Shown here: piece by piece, positions 41,384 through 49,684 of the stretch
How positions within the stretch are numbered: the stretch's first letter is position 1
Layout of the letters: each line of letters starts with the position of its first letter
Assembly: GCA_004555175.1 (NCBI GenBank)
Contig: SFJE01000005.1
Location: 8,074 to 72,073, forward strand
Direction of reading: 5' to 3'
Origin: Lentisphaeraceae bacterium
GTDB taxonomy: Bacteria; Verrucomicrobiota; Kiritimatiellia; RFP12; DVOR01
DNA length: 64,000 bases
Program-made: the position numbers and the translations under genes
Notes under the pieces: model-generated
Seen by the model: the letters and a program-made list of their open reading frames with translations, nothing else
Databases searched by the model: none
What the model was told of the DNA's origin: nothing

Positions 41384-42016
41384 GTGCGCAGAACAAAAGA
41401 AGAGGCTTTGGAGACGCGAAACACCATCCTGCGGGTGGCGTTGGAGAGTTTTTCTAAGCGCGGCTATGCGCTGACAACCTTTAATGACATCGCCCAGAAG
41501 ATCCACCTAACGAAGGGGGCCATCTTCTGGCACTTCAAGACGAAGGAGGACCTGTTGGCCGCGCTGCTGGCGTGGTTGCAGGAATCCTTTGACCCCTTCA
41601 AGCCGTTGGAGACGGCGACGACGCTCGCGGAGGTGCGCGCGGCCTTCTTGGCGTGGGCCGATGTGCTCGCAACGAATCGGCAGCACCGGCAGTTTATGAT
41701 CTTTGTGATGAGCCGCGTGGAGTGGAGCGAGGCACTAAAGGCGAAACTGCGCCAGAAGTTGGATGCGCTGATGGTAAACGATCCATATGACCGACTGGTG
41801 GCGTGTATGGAGCGGCTGAAGGATTTGGGCGAGATTGCTTCCCCGCTCTCGGGGGTGCAGATCGCTGCGTTGTTGAGTTCGTGCTTCTTCGGGTTGCACC
41901 GGGAGGCGTGGTTGCACAAGTCGCACGCGAACTTGGGGCAATTGAATCTGCGCCCGACGTTGGAGGCAGGATTGGACTTTATTCTCAATGGTATTAGGAG
42001 GACATCAAATGACTGA
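41384..42016 (+). CDS. TetR-family repressor of the RND operon
   Basis: The start is GTG at 41384, with AAAAGGA 6-7 nt upstream; the TTG at 41369 lies before this site. The N-terminal HTH is intact: TILRVALESFSKRGYALTTFNDIAQKIHLTKGAIFWHFKTKEDLLAALL (recognition helix in TKGAIFWHF), as in AcrR. The C-terminal part (210 aa in total) is helical, as in ligand-binding TetR domains. It overlaps the adaptor gene by 8 nt, so it likely controls its own operon. Confidence 0.93.
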   Translation: MRRTKEEALETRNTILRVALESFSKRGYALTTFNDIAQKIHLTKGAIFWHFKTKEDLLAALLAWLQESFDPFKPLETATTLAEVRAAFLAWADVLATNRQHRQFMIFVMSRVEWSEALKAKLRQKLDALMVNDPYDRLVACMERLKDLGEIASPLSGVQIAALLSSCFFGLHREAWLHKSHANLGQLNLRPTLEAGLDFILNGIRRTSND

Positions 42017-43229
42017 AGCAACGGAAACGACGGAACAGACGGCGAAGCCCTCTCGCGGTGCGGCAGCAGCGGCCGGCACGCTGGGGTTGCTGTTGAGCGT
42101 GGGCGCGGCCTTCGCGCTGGGGTGGTACGTGAGCCAGATCTACATCACGCGCCAGGCCACCAAGGCCGCCGCCGAGCAGGCCGCCAAGCAGCAGGCCATG
42201 ATGATGGGCCGTCCGGTGACCGTGGAAACCTCGAAGGCCGCCAAGCGCGCCATGAACCCGCCCCAGGAGTTTATGGGCCACGTCGAGCCGATTGAGAAGA
42301 CCGACCTGCGCGCGCAGATTGATGGCACCATTGCCGAGGTGGCCTTCACCGAAGGCTCGATGGTCAAAGCCGGCGACCTGCTCTTCCTCATCGACCCGCG
42401 GGTCTACGAGGCGCGTGTGGCTCAGGCCAAGGCCGCCCTGGAGAAGGCCAAGGCCTCCAGCGAGAATGCCGATCGCTACTACGCGCGTATCAGCGCGGTG
42501 GATAAGCGCTCGGTGACCGAGGCGGAGATTGACCAGGCCTACGCCACGATGCTCGAGGCGCGCGCGGCCATCGCCCAGTGCGAGGCAGACCTCAAGAGCG
42601 CGGAGATCAACCTGGGCTACACCCGCATCACCGCCCCCATCTCCGGGCGTATCGGCAAGAGCCTGCTCAAGAAGGGCGACTATGTGGCCCCCTCGATGGG
42701 CTCGCTTGCGCGTATTGTGCAGACCGATCCGGTGCGCGTGGTCTTCTCCATCCCCGATAAGGAGCTCTTGCAGGGGCGGCGTGTGATTGAAGCGCACGGA
42801 AAAATTGAGGCCATCCGCGCGCAGCTGCGCTTGGCCGATGGGTCGATCTACGAGCACAATGGCGAATCCGACTTCATAAGCAACGAGATTGATAGCGCCA
42901 CGGCCACCCTGGCCATCCGCTACCGCTTTGCGAACCCCAACCAATTCCTGGTCTCCAATGGCTATGTAACCGTGCTCCTGAGCGAGGCCGAGCCCAAGGA
43001 GATCATCGCGGTGCCCACTGGCGCGGTGTTGGCCAATGCCACGGGCGACTATGTCTACCTCAATGTGAATGGCACGGCCGTGCGGCGCATCGTCAAGCTC
43101 GGCGAAACGCAGGGCGGCTACATCGCCATCCTCGAGGGCCTGAGCGAAGGCGAAGAGGTGATTACCGAAGGCGTGGTGAATGTCTCCGACGGAGCCAAGC
43201 TGAATGTGGTCAACCCGGCCGTGAAGTAA
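42009..43229 (+). CDS. RND efflux periplasmic adaptor (AcrA-like)
   Basis: Membrane-fusion protein, 406 aa, with an N-terminal anchor helix (about 23-43), a lipoyl half (FMGHVEPIEKTDLRAQIDGTIAE), an alpha-hairpin, the second lipoyl half (YTRITAPISGRIGKSLLKKGDYV), a beta-barrel and a membrane-proximal domain. AGGAGG precedes the ATG at 42009 within the end of the TetR gene. It forms the bridge between the RND pump and the outer-membrane channel encoded next. Confidence 0.95.
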   Translation: MTEATETTEQTAKPSRGAAAAAGTLGLLLSVGAAFALGWYVSQIYITRQATKAAAEQAAKQQAMMMGRPVTVETSKAAKRAMNPPQEFMGHVEPIEKTDLRAQIDGTIAEVAFTEGSMVKAGDLLFLIDPRVYEARVAQAKAALEKAKASSENADRYYARISAVDKRSVTEAEIDQAYATMLEARAAIAQCEADLKSAEINLGYTRITAPISGRIGKSLLKKGDYVAPSMGSLARIVQTDPVRVVFSIPDKELLQGRRVIEAHGKIEAIRAQLRLADGSIYEHNGESDFISNEIDSATATLAIRYRFANPNQFLVSNGYVTVLLSEAEPKEIIAVPTGAVLANATGDYVYLNVNGTAVRRIVKLGETQGGYIAILEGLSEGEEVITEGVVNVSDGAKLNVVNPAVK

Positions 43230-43258
43230 GCGCTCGCCGGTAGAAGGAGTTTTGGGTT

Positions 43259-46200
43259 ATGGCAGAAGAACGGAAGATGAGCCTCGAGGAGATCGAGGCG
43301 AACGAGCGCCGGGTGATTCAAGAGGCGCTCAAGGAGCTGCCGACGAAGTCAATCTTCTCGCGCATCTTTGTGAACCGGCCGCGCTTCGCCTTTGTTATCG
43401 CAATTGTGATGACACTGGTCGGCGCGCTGGCGATTAAGTCGCTCCCGATTGAGCAGTATCCCGAGGTAGCCCCGCCGACGGTGCAGGTGAGCTGCACCTA
43501 TCCGGGTGCGAATGCCGTGGACCTGGCCAACACGGTGGCCATTCCGATTGAGTCGGAGGTCAACGGTGTGGAGGATATGATTTATATGTCCTCCGAATGT
43601 ACCGATAACGGGAGCTACACCTTGACGGTCACCTTCGCGGTAGGCGCGGATCGCGACATGAGTATGGTGCGCGTGCAGAACCGCGTGGCGCGCGCCGAAC
43701 CGAAGTTGCCGGCGGAAGTGACCAAGCAGGGCGTTTCGGTGAGTTCGCGCGCCTCCTCGATGCTCGGCTTCATTGCCTTCCGCTCGCCCTCGGGGGCGCT
43801 CAATAAGTTGCAGATTACCGACTTCCTCTTCTCGAATATTCGCGATACCATCTTGCGCGTGCCCGGCGTGGGCGGCGCGGATGTCTATGGCGCGGAGGTG
43901 GCCATGCGTATTTGGCTAGACCCCATCCGCATGGCCGCGCAGAATATGGACGCGAACGAGGTGGTCGCGGCCATCTCCTCGCAGAACCGCCAGGCTTCGC
44001 TCGGCTCGGTGGGCGCTTCGCCGGTGCAGGACCCTACCGTCAAGAATGTCTACACCATCACGGCCGATGGCCGCCTGAGCTCGGTCAAGGAGTTCGAGAA
44101 CATCGTGGTGCGCACCTCCGAGGATGGCGGCATTGTCCGTCTGCGCGATGTGGCGCGCATCGAGGTGGGCGAGCAGAACTACAGCGCCAACGGCACCTTC
44201 AACAGCGCTGAGGCCGTCTCGATGGGCCTCAACCAGACCCCCGGCACCAACGCCATCGAGGCCGTCGATGCCATCAAGGCTGAGCTCGAGCGCCTCAAGC
44301 CCACCTTCCCTGGCGACCTGGAGGCCGTCTTCGCCTACGATGCCACCGACGTGGTGCGCGACTCGATTAAGGAGATTGTCTCCACCCTCGTGGAGACCTT
44401 CGTGCTCGTGGTGATCGTCTGCTTCCTCTTCTTGCAAGATCTTCGGGCCACGCTTGTCCCGGTCTGCGCCATCCCCGTTTCGCTCTTCTGCACCTTTGCC
44501 GTGCTCAAGGCCTGCGACTTCTCCATCAACACCCTCTCGCTCTTCGCACTGGTGCTAGCCATCGGCTCAATCGTCGACGATGCCATCGTCGTGGTCGAGC
44601 GCGTGCAGTATCACATGGAAAAGAGCAAGCTCGACCGCAAGACCGCCACGCTGCTAACGATGAGCGAAGTGACCGGCGCGGTCATCGCCACCACGCTTGT
44701 GTTGCTGGCCATCTTTGTGCCGGTGGGCTTCATCTCGGGCATTACCGGGCGCATCTACGCGCAGTTCGCGGTGACGATGTCGGTGGCCATCTGCTTCTCC
44801 ACCGTCAACGCGCTCACCCTCTCCCCGGCCATCTGCGCCACCATTATGGGCACCCCCACTGAACATAAGCACCTGTGGGACCCCTTCACCTGGTTTAACG
44901 CCGGGCTGAACTGGCTCAAGAAGCGCTATGCCTCCATCGCCAAGTTCCTGGCCGCGCGCCGGATCCTGACGCTGCTTCTCCTGCTCTTGACCGCGGCCGG
45001 AGCCATCATCGCCCTGGAGAAAACCCCGAGTTCCTTCCTCCCCGAGGAGGATCAGGGCGTCGTCTTCGTGGACATCTCCTTGAGCGAAGGCACGAACCGG
45101 GCCGTCACCGATAAGTTCATCGCCCGTGTTGGCAGCGAAGTGCAGAAGATCCCGGGTGTGAAGAGCCTCTTGGCCATCACCGGCTACGCGATGGTCTCGG
45201 GCTCGGCAGAGAACACGGGCATGCTCATCGTGGCGTTGGATGACTGGGATAAGCGCCCCGAAGGCGTCACCGCCCGCGGCGTTCTCAACCAAATTATGGC
45301 CCTCTCAGCGCAGTATCACGAAGGTAAGTTCTTCGCGATGCTCCCGCCGGCAATTATGGGCCTGGGCAACACCGGTGGCTTGAGTATCTGCTTCCAGTCG
45401 CTCAACTTCACCGATCCGGAGATTATCGAGCGCAACCTCCGCGCCTTCCTTATCTCCCTCAACCAAGCGCCGGAAATCGCAATGGCCTTTTCGCCCTATA
45501 CCTCCGGCACGCCCCACATCAAGCTCGAAATTGACCGTACCAAGACCGAAACCTACCAAGTGCCTATCTCGACCCTCTATTCGACCTTGCAGAGCTACCT
45601 CGGTTCTTACTACATCAACGACATCAACATCGGCACCCAGGTCAACCAGGTCATCATCCAGTCCGACTGGAAGGGGCGCGACACCTCCGATGCCATTGGC
45701 CGCCTCTATGCCAAGAGCAACACCGGTGCCATGGTCCCGGTCTCCGCCTTGGTCAACTTCCACACCACCGGCGGCACCCGTAGTTATCCGCGCTACAACC
45801 TCTATCCCACCGCCGCCATCACCGCCATGACCGCCCCCGGCTTCGCCTCGGGCGAGGCAATGAATGCCGTGCGCGCCATCGCCAAGTCCACCCTCTCGCG
45901 AGACTTCTCCTTCGAGTGGACCGACCTCTCCTACCAGGAAAACGCCACCTCCGGCCAGACGACGATCCTCGTTATCGCAGCCTTCGTCTTCGGTTACCTC
46001 TTCCTCGTGGCACAGTATGAGAGCTGGACGCTGCCCCTGCCGGTGATGACCTCCATCATCGTCGGCTGTATGGGTGCCTTCATCGGCATTATGCGCAACG
46101 GTCTGGACCTCTCCATCTACGCCCAGCTCGGCCTCCTGCTTCTGGTTGCCCTGGCCGCAAAGAACGCCATCCTCATCGTCGAGTTCGCCGCCACGCGCCG

Positions 46201-46492
46201 CGAGCAAGGCTTGAGCATCGTCGATGCGGCGGGCGAAGGCGCCGGCGAGCGTCTGCGCGCGGTGTTGATGACCGCCCTCACCTTTATCCTCGGCGTGCTC
46301 CCGATGGTCTACGCCGAAGGCGCGGGTGCGGCCAGCCGCCGCCACATCGGTGTCACCGTCTACTACGGGATGCTGATGTCCACCACCGCCGGTCTGCTGA
46401 TGATTCCGGCCCTCTATTCGCTCTTCGAGAAGATGCGTGAGGGCACCTACGCCCTCTTCGGCACCACGCACAAGAAGGAGGAAACCAAGTGA
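43259..46492 (+). CDS. RND multidrug efflux pump (HAE1/AcrB family)
   Basis: Proton-driven inner-membrane exporter, 1077 aa. Its N-terminus has about 45 extra charged residues before IFVNRPRFAFVIAIVMTLVGALA. Key features: QYPEVAPPTVQVSCTYPGANA, the two proton-relay Asp in TM4 (AIGSIVDDAIVVVE), GFISGITGRIYAQFAVT, and a second-half repeat ending VLPMVYAEGAGAASRRHIG. It begins 29 nt after the adaptor gene and overlaps the channel gene by GTGA. Confidence 0.97.
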   Translation: MAEERKMSLEEIEANERRVIQEALKELPTKSIFSRIFVNRPRFAFVIAIVMTLVGALAIKSLPIEQYPEVAPPTVQVSCTYPGANAVDLANTVAIPIESEVNGVEDMIYMSSECTDNGSYTLTVTFAVGADRDMSMVRVQNRVARAEPKLPAEVTKQGVSVSSRASSMLGFIAFRSPSGALNKLQITDFLFSNIRDTILRVPGVGGADVYGAEVAMRIWLDPIRMAAQNMDANEVVAAISSQNRQASLGSVGASPVQDPTVKNVYTITADGRLSSVKEFENIVVRTSEDGGIVRLRDVARIEVGEQNYSANGTFNSAEAVSMGLNQTPGTNAIEAVDAIKAELERLKPTFPGDLEAVFAYDATDVVRDSIKEIVSTLVETFVLVVIVCFLFLQDLRATLVPVCAIPVSLFCTFAVLKACDFSINTLSLFALVLAIGSIVDDAIVVVERVQYHMEKSKLDRKTATLLTMSEVTGAVIATTLVLLAIFVPVGFISGITGRIYAQFAVTMSVAICFSTVNALTLSPAICATIMGTPTEHKHLWDPFTWFNAGLNWLKKRYASIAKFLAARRILTLLLLLLTAAGAIIALEKTPSSFLPEEDQGVVFVDISLSEGTNRAVTDKFIARVGSEVQKIPGVKSLLAITGYAMVSGSAENTGMLIVALDDWDKRPEGVTARGVLNQIMALSAQYHEGKFFAMLPPAIMGLGNTGGLSICFQSLNFTDPEIIERNLRAFLISLNQAPEIAMAFSPYTSGTPHIKLEIDRTKTETYQVPISTLYSTLQSYLGSYYINDINIGTQVNQVIIQSDWKGRDTSDAIGRLYAKSNTGAMVPVSALVNFHTTGGTRSYPRYNLYPTAAITAMTAPGFASGEAMNAVRAIAKSTLSRDFSFEWTDLSYQENATSGQTTILVIAAFVFGYLFLVAQYESWTLPLPVMTSIIVGCMGAFIGIMRNGLDLSIYAQLGLLLLVALAAKNAILIVEFAATRREQGLSIVDAAGEGAGERLRAVLMTALTFILGVLPMVYAEGAGAASRRHIGVTVYYGMLMSTTAGLLMIPALYSLFEKMREGTYALFGTTHKKEETK

Positions 46493-48117
46493 AGTCTTCC
46501 CTGCTCGCCCTAACCGCCCTGCTGACCCTCTGCGGCTGCACCGCCCTCGGCCCCCAATACACCGAACGCCCCGCCGCTGACATCCTTGACGAGGCGGCCG
46601 TTGCCCAAACCGAGGCCCAGGACAACCTCCCCCGCCTCAACACGCGCGACGCCCTCCCCGCCCCCGAGCTCACCACCTGGTGGAATCGCTTCGAGGATCC
46701 GGCCCTCAATCGCCTCCTAGCCAAGGCCTACGCCGTCAACCGCACGATGGCCGCCGCCCGCGCCAACCTCGCCGCCGCCCGCGCCGCCTATGAATACCAG
46801 CGCGGCGGCCTTTGGCCCACCGTCAATGCGGGTGGCGACCTCACCCGCACCCGCACCTCCGAAAACGGCTTCTCCGGCGCCTCCCCCGACCGCCGCTACA
46901 CCGATTACAACCTCGCCGTCAGCGCCCGCTGGGAGATTGACTTCTTCGGCCGCGTCCAGCATCTGACCGATGCCGCCGAGGCCGAAGCCCAAGCCACCGA
47001 GGCCGACCTCAAGACCCTCTGGGTCTCGGTCTCCGGGTCGCTCGCCACCTACTACCTTGAGCTGCGTACCCTCCAGGGCCGCCTGATGGTGGCCGAGGAC
47101 AACCTCAAGCTCCAGCAGGCCAACTACGACCTCTTGGCCAACCGCAACCGCGCCGGTATCACCAACGACCTGCAGAAGAATCAGGCCGAATATGACCTGC
47201 GCAACACCGCCGCCGCCATTCCCTCCCTCAAGGCCCAAATCGTTGCTGCCGAGAATGCCATCGCCCTCCTCTGCGGCGTCACCCCCGGCACGCTGCCGCC
47301 CGAGCTCCTGGCCCAGCCTGCGCTCTCGGTCGACCCCGCTGCGCCCACGGCGGGCGAGGTTCCTCAAGGCACGCAGAATGACAACGCCAAGGCCGCTGGG
47401 CTCCGCCCCACCGGCATTCCCCGCGCCAAGCGCATCAACCTCGATGCCGGCATCCCGGCCGACGCCATCCGCCGACGCCCCGATGTCTATGCGGCCGAGC
47501 GCCGCTTGAAGGCCGCCACCTCCACCCTCGGGGCCGCCGAGGCCGAGCACTATCCCATCGTCTACATCTCCGGCTCCTTCGGGCTCGACTCCCTCACGCT
47601 GGGCGATCTCTTCGATTGGGACAGCCGCTTCTATAACTTCGGCCCGGGTATCACCCTGCCCATCTTCCGCGGTGGCCAAATCGTCGCCAATGTGAAGATC
47701 AAGACCGAACAGCAGAAGGCCGCCCTGGCAAATTACGAGCAGACGGTCCTCTCGGCCCTCGCCGATGTGCGCACCGCCCTCGCCGGCGTCACCCAGGAGT
47801 ACGAGCGCCTCACCCAGCTGCGCCTCGGCGTCCAGGCCGCCCAAGCTGCCTATGAAATCGCCGCCAACAAGTACAACGCCGGCCTCGGCGACTTCTTCGA
47901 CGTCCTCGACGCCCAGCGTCAGCTCCAGACCCTCGACGAAGCGCGCGTGATTAGCGAAGGCGCCATCTCCCGCCAGCAGGTGGCCCTCTACAAGGCCCTC
48001 TGCGGCGGCTGGGAGGGCGACGACACCCTTCCGGCCTCGGCCCTCTTTGGCCCGCTGGCCACCGACGAACCGCTCATCGCCCCCATCGCTGCCCAAGCTG
48101 AAGAGCAGGCCGAGTAA
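46489..48117 (+). CDS. Outer-membrane efflux lipoprotein (NodT/OprM family)
   Basis: TolC-type channel of the tripartite pump, 542 aa. The start is GTG overlapping the pump stop (GTGA). A lipobox (LTALLTLCGC) precedes two OEP repeats with long helices (ANLAAARAAYEYQRGGLWPTV, YELRTLQGRLMVAEDNL..., RADVRTALAGV-like). A linker at about residues 278-315 (PTAGEVPQGTQNDNAK) is longer than usual. It closes the four-gene operon at a strong bidirectional terminator. Confidence 0.94.
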   Translation: MKSSLLALTALLTLCGCTALGPQYTERPAADILDEAAVAQTEAQDNLPRLNTRDALPAPELTTWWNRFEDPALNRLLAKAYAVNRTMAAARANLAAARAAYEYQRGGLWPTVNAGGDLTRTRTSENGFSGASPDRRYTDYNLAVSARWEIDFFGRVQHLTDAAEAEAQATEADLKTLWVSVSGSLATYYLELRTLQGRLMVAEDNLKLQQANYDLLANRNRAGITNDLQKNQAEYDLRNTAAAIPSLKAQIVAAENAIALLCGVTPGTLPPELLAQPALSVDPAAPTAGEVPQGTQNDNAKAAGLRPTGIPRAKRINLDAGIPADAIRRRPDVYAAERRLKAATSTLGAAEAEHYPIVYISGSFGLDSLTLGDLFDWDSRFYNFGPGITLPIFRGGQIVANVKIKTEQQKAALANYEQTVLSALADVRTALAGVTQEYERLTQLRLGVQAAQAAYEIAANKYNAGLGDFFDVLDAQRQLQTLDEARVISEGAISRQQVALYKALCGGWEGDDTLPASALFGPLATDEPLIAPIAAQAEEQAE

Positions 48118-48133
48118 GCGAGCAAACGCAGTC

Positions 48134-48171
48134 AACAAGAAAGGGAGCCCGAGCGGGCTCCCTTTCTTGTT
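48134..48171. terminator. Perfect bidirectional terminator
   Basis: A 17-bp perfect stem (AACAAGAAAGGGAGCCC and its complement) with GAGC loop; the stem ends supply A-tracts and T-tracts for both strands. It is shared by the efflux operon (plus) and the nfnB-like gene (minus). Confidence 0.92.
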
Positions 48172-48187
48172 GCCGTGGGCAGAAGCT

Positions 48188-49681
48188 TTACTTCTGCGCC
48201 AGATAGTCGTTGATGGCCTTGGCGGCGCGGCGGCCTTCGCCCATCGCGAGGATGACCGTGGCCGCGCCCAGGACGATGTCGCCGCCGGCATAGACGCCGG
48301 GGATCGAGGTCGCCTGGTTGGCGTCGACGACGATGTGGCCCTTGCGGTCAATCTCCAGCCCGTCGGTGGTCTGCGGAATGAGGGGGTTGGAGGCGTTGCC
48401 GATGGCGATAATCACCGCGTCCATCGGCAGGGTGTACTCGCTGCCCTGGATCGGCACGGGGCTGCGGCGGCCGGAGGCATCGGGCTCGCCCAGCTCGTAG
48501 CGTAAGCACTCGATGGCCTTGACCGCGCCATTCTCGTCGCCCACAATCCGCTCGATATTGGAGAGGAACTGGAAGTTGACCCCCTCCTCCTCGGCGTGCT
48601 CCACCTCTTCGGCGCGCGCGGGCATCTCGGCGCGACTGCGGCGATAGACCAGATAGACCTCCTCGGCACCCAGGCGGAAGGCCATACGCGCGGCATCCAT
48701 CGCCACGTTGCCCCCGCCGAGCACGGCCACGCGCTTGGCCGGATAGTAAGGCGTGGCGGCATCGGCCTTGTCGTAGGCCTTCATCAGATTGGCGCGCGTG
48801 AGGTACTCATTGGCCGAGAAGACGCCCACGAGCTCTTCACCGGGGATGCCCATAAAGCGCGGCAAGCCGGCGCCGGTGCCGATGTAGACTGCGTCGAAGC
48901 CGTCCTTGGCCATCAGGTCGCGCAGCTTGCGAGTGCGGCCAACGACGAAGTTCGTCTCCACCTTCACGCCCATCTGCTTGAGCCCCTCAATCTCCTTGTT
49001 CACGATGGCCTTGGGCAGACGGAACTCGGGGATGCCGTAAACGAGCACGCCACCGGGCTTCTGGAAGGCCTCGAAGAGCGTGACCGCGTGCCCCTCGCGC
49101 CGGACATCGGCGGCCACGGTAATCCCCGAGGGACCCGACCCAATCACGGCCACCTTCTTGCCCGTCTCGGGCTTGACGGTGTTATCGATGGGGTGCTCGG
49201 CATCATGCGCGCGCTGCCAATCGGCCACAAAGCGCTCCAAGCGGCCGATGGCCACGCTCTGGTTCACATCCTTGCGAATGACGCCCATCGTGCAATGCTT
49301 CTGGCACTGGCTCTCCTGCGGGCAGACGCGGCCGCAGATCGCCGGCAGAATGCTCGTGCGCCGGATAATCCCCAACGCCTCGGCGTAGTTCCCCTGCGCC
49401 ACCTCGTGGATAAAGCCGGGAATGTTAATCGAGACCGGGCAATCCTTCATGCACGGGGCATTCTTGCACTGCAAGCAGCGGTTCGCCTCCACGCGCGCCT
49501 GCACCTCGGTGTAGCCAATGGCCACCTCCTGCATATTGCGCTTGCGGATTTCGGGCGCCTGCACCGGCATCGGCTGCTGGTCAATCCCCGTGCGCTCCTT
49601 AGGGCTCAGGGCCTTCCCCTGCATCCCGGCCCAGAGCTGCTCAGCCTGTGCTTCCAACGCTTCCTTTGTGATGAATGACAT
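48188..49681 (-). CDS. GltA/NfnB-type NADPH-dependent glutamate synthase-like flavoprotein
   Basis: The 497-aa protein has an N-terminal iron-sulfur region with two Cys groups (CLQCKNAPCMKDCPV, CGRVCPQESQCQKHC), then two nucleotide-binding folds: VIGSGPSGITVAADV (FAD) and VLGGGNVAMDAARMAF (NADPH). In the NfnAB transhydrogenase it is the large subunit and works with the NfnA-like protein encoded at 53398, bifurcating electrons between NADH, NADPH and ferredoxin. Its SD (AAAGGAT) lies in the final codons of the restriction gene. The alternative reading as a sole glutamate synthase small subunit is less likely given the nearby partner. Confidence 0.93.
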   Translation of the reverse strand: MSFITKEALEAQAEQLWAGMQGKALSPKERTGIDQQPMPVQAPEIRKRNMQEVAIGYTEVQARVEANRCLQCKNAPCMKDCPVSINIPGFIHEVAQGNYAEALGIIRRTSILPAICGRVCPQESQCQKHCTMGVIRKDVNQSVAIGRLERFVADWQRAHDAEHPIDNTVKPETGKKVAVIGSGPSGITVAADVRREGHAVTLFEAFQKPGGVLVYGIPEFRLPKAIVNKEIEGLKQMGVKVETNFVVGRTRKLRDLMAKDGFDAVYIGTGAGLPRFMGIPGEELVGVFSANEYLTRANLMKAYDKADAATPYYPAKRVAVLGGGNVAMDAARMAFRLGAEEVYLVYRRSRAEMPARAEEVEHAEEEGVNFQFLSNIERIVGDENGAVKAIECLRYELGEPDASGRRSPVPIQGSEYTLPMDAVIIAIGNASNPLIPQTTDGLEIDRKGHIVVDANQATSIPGVYAGGDIVLGAATVILAMGEGRRAAKAINDYLAQK

Positions 49682-49684
49682 GTG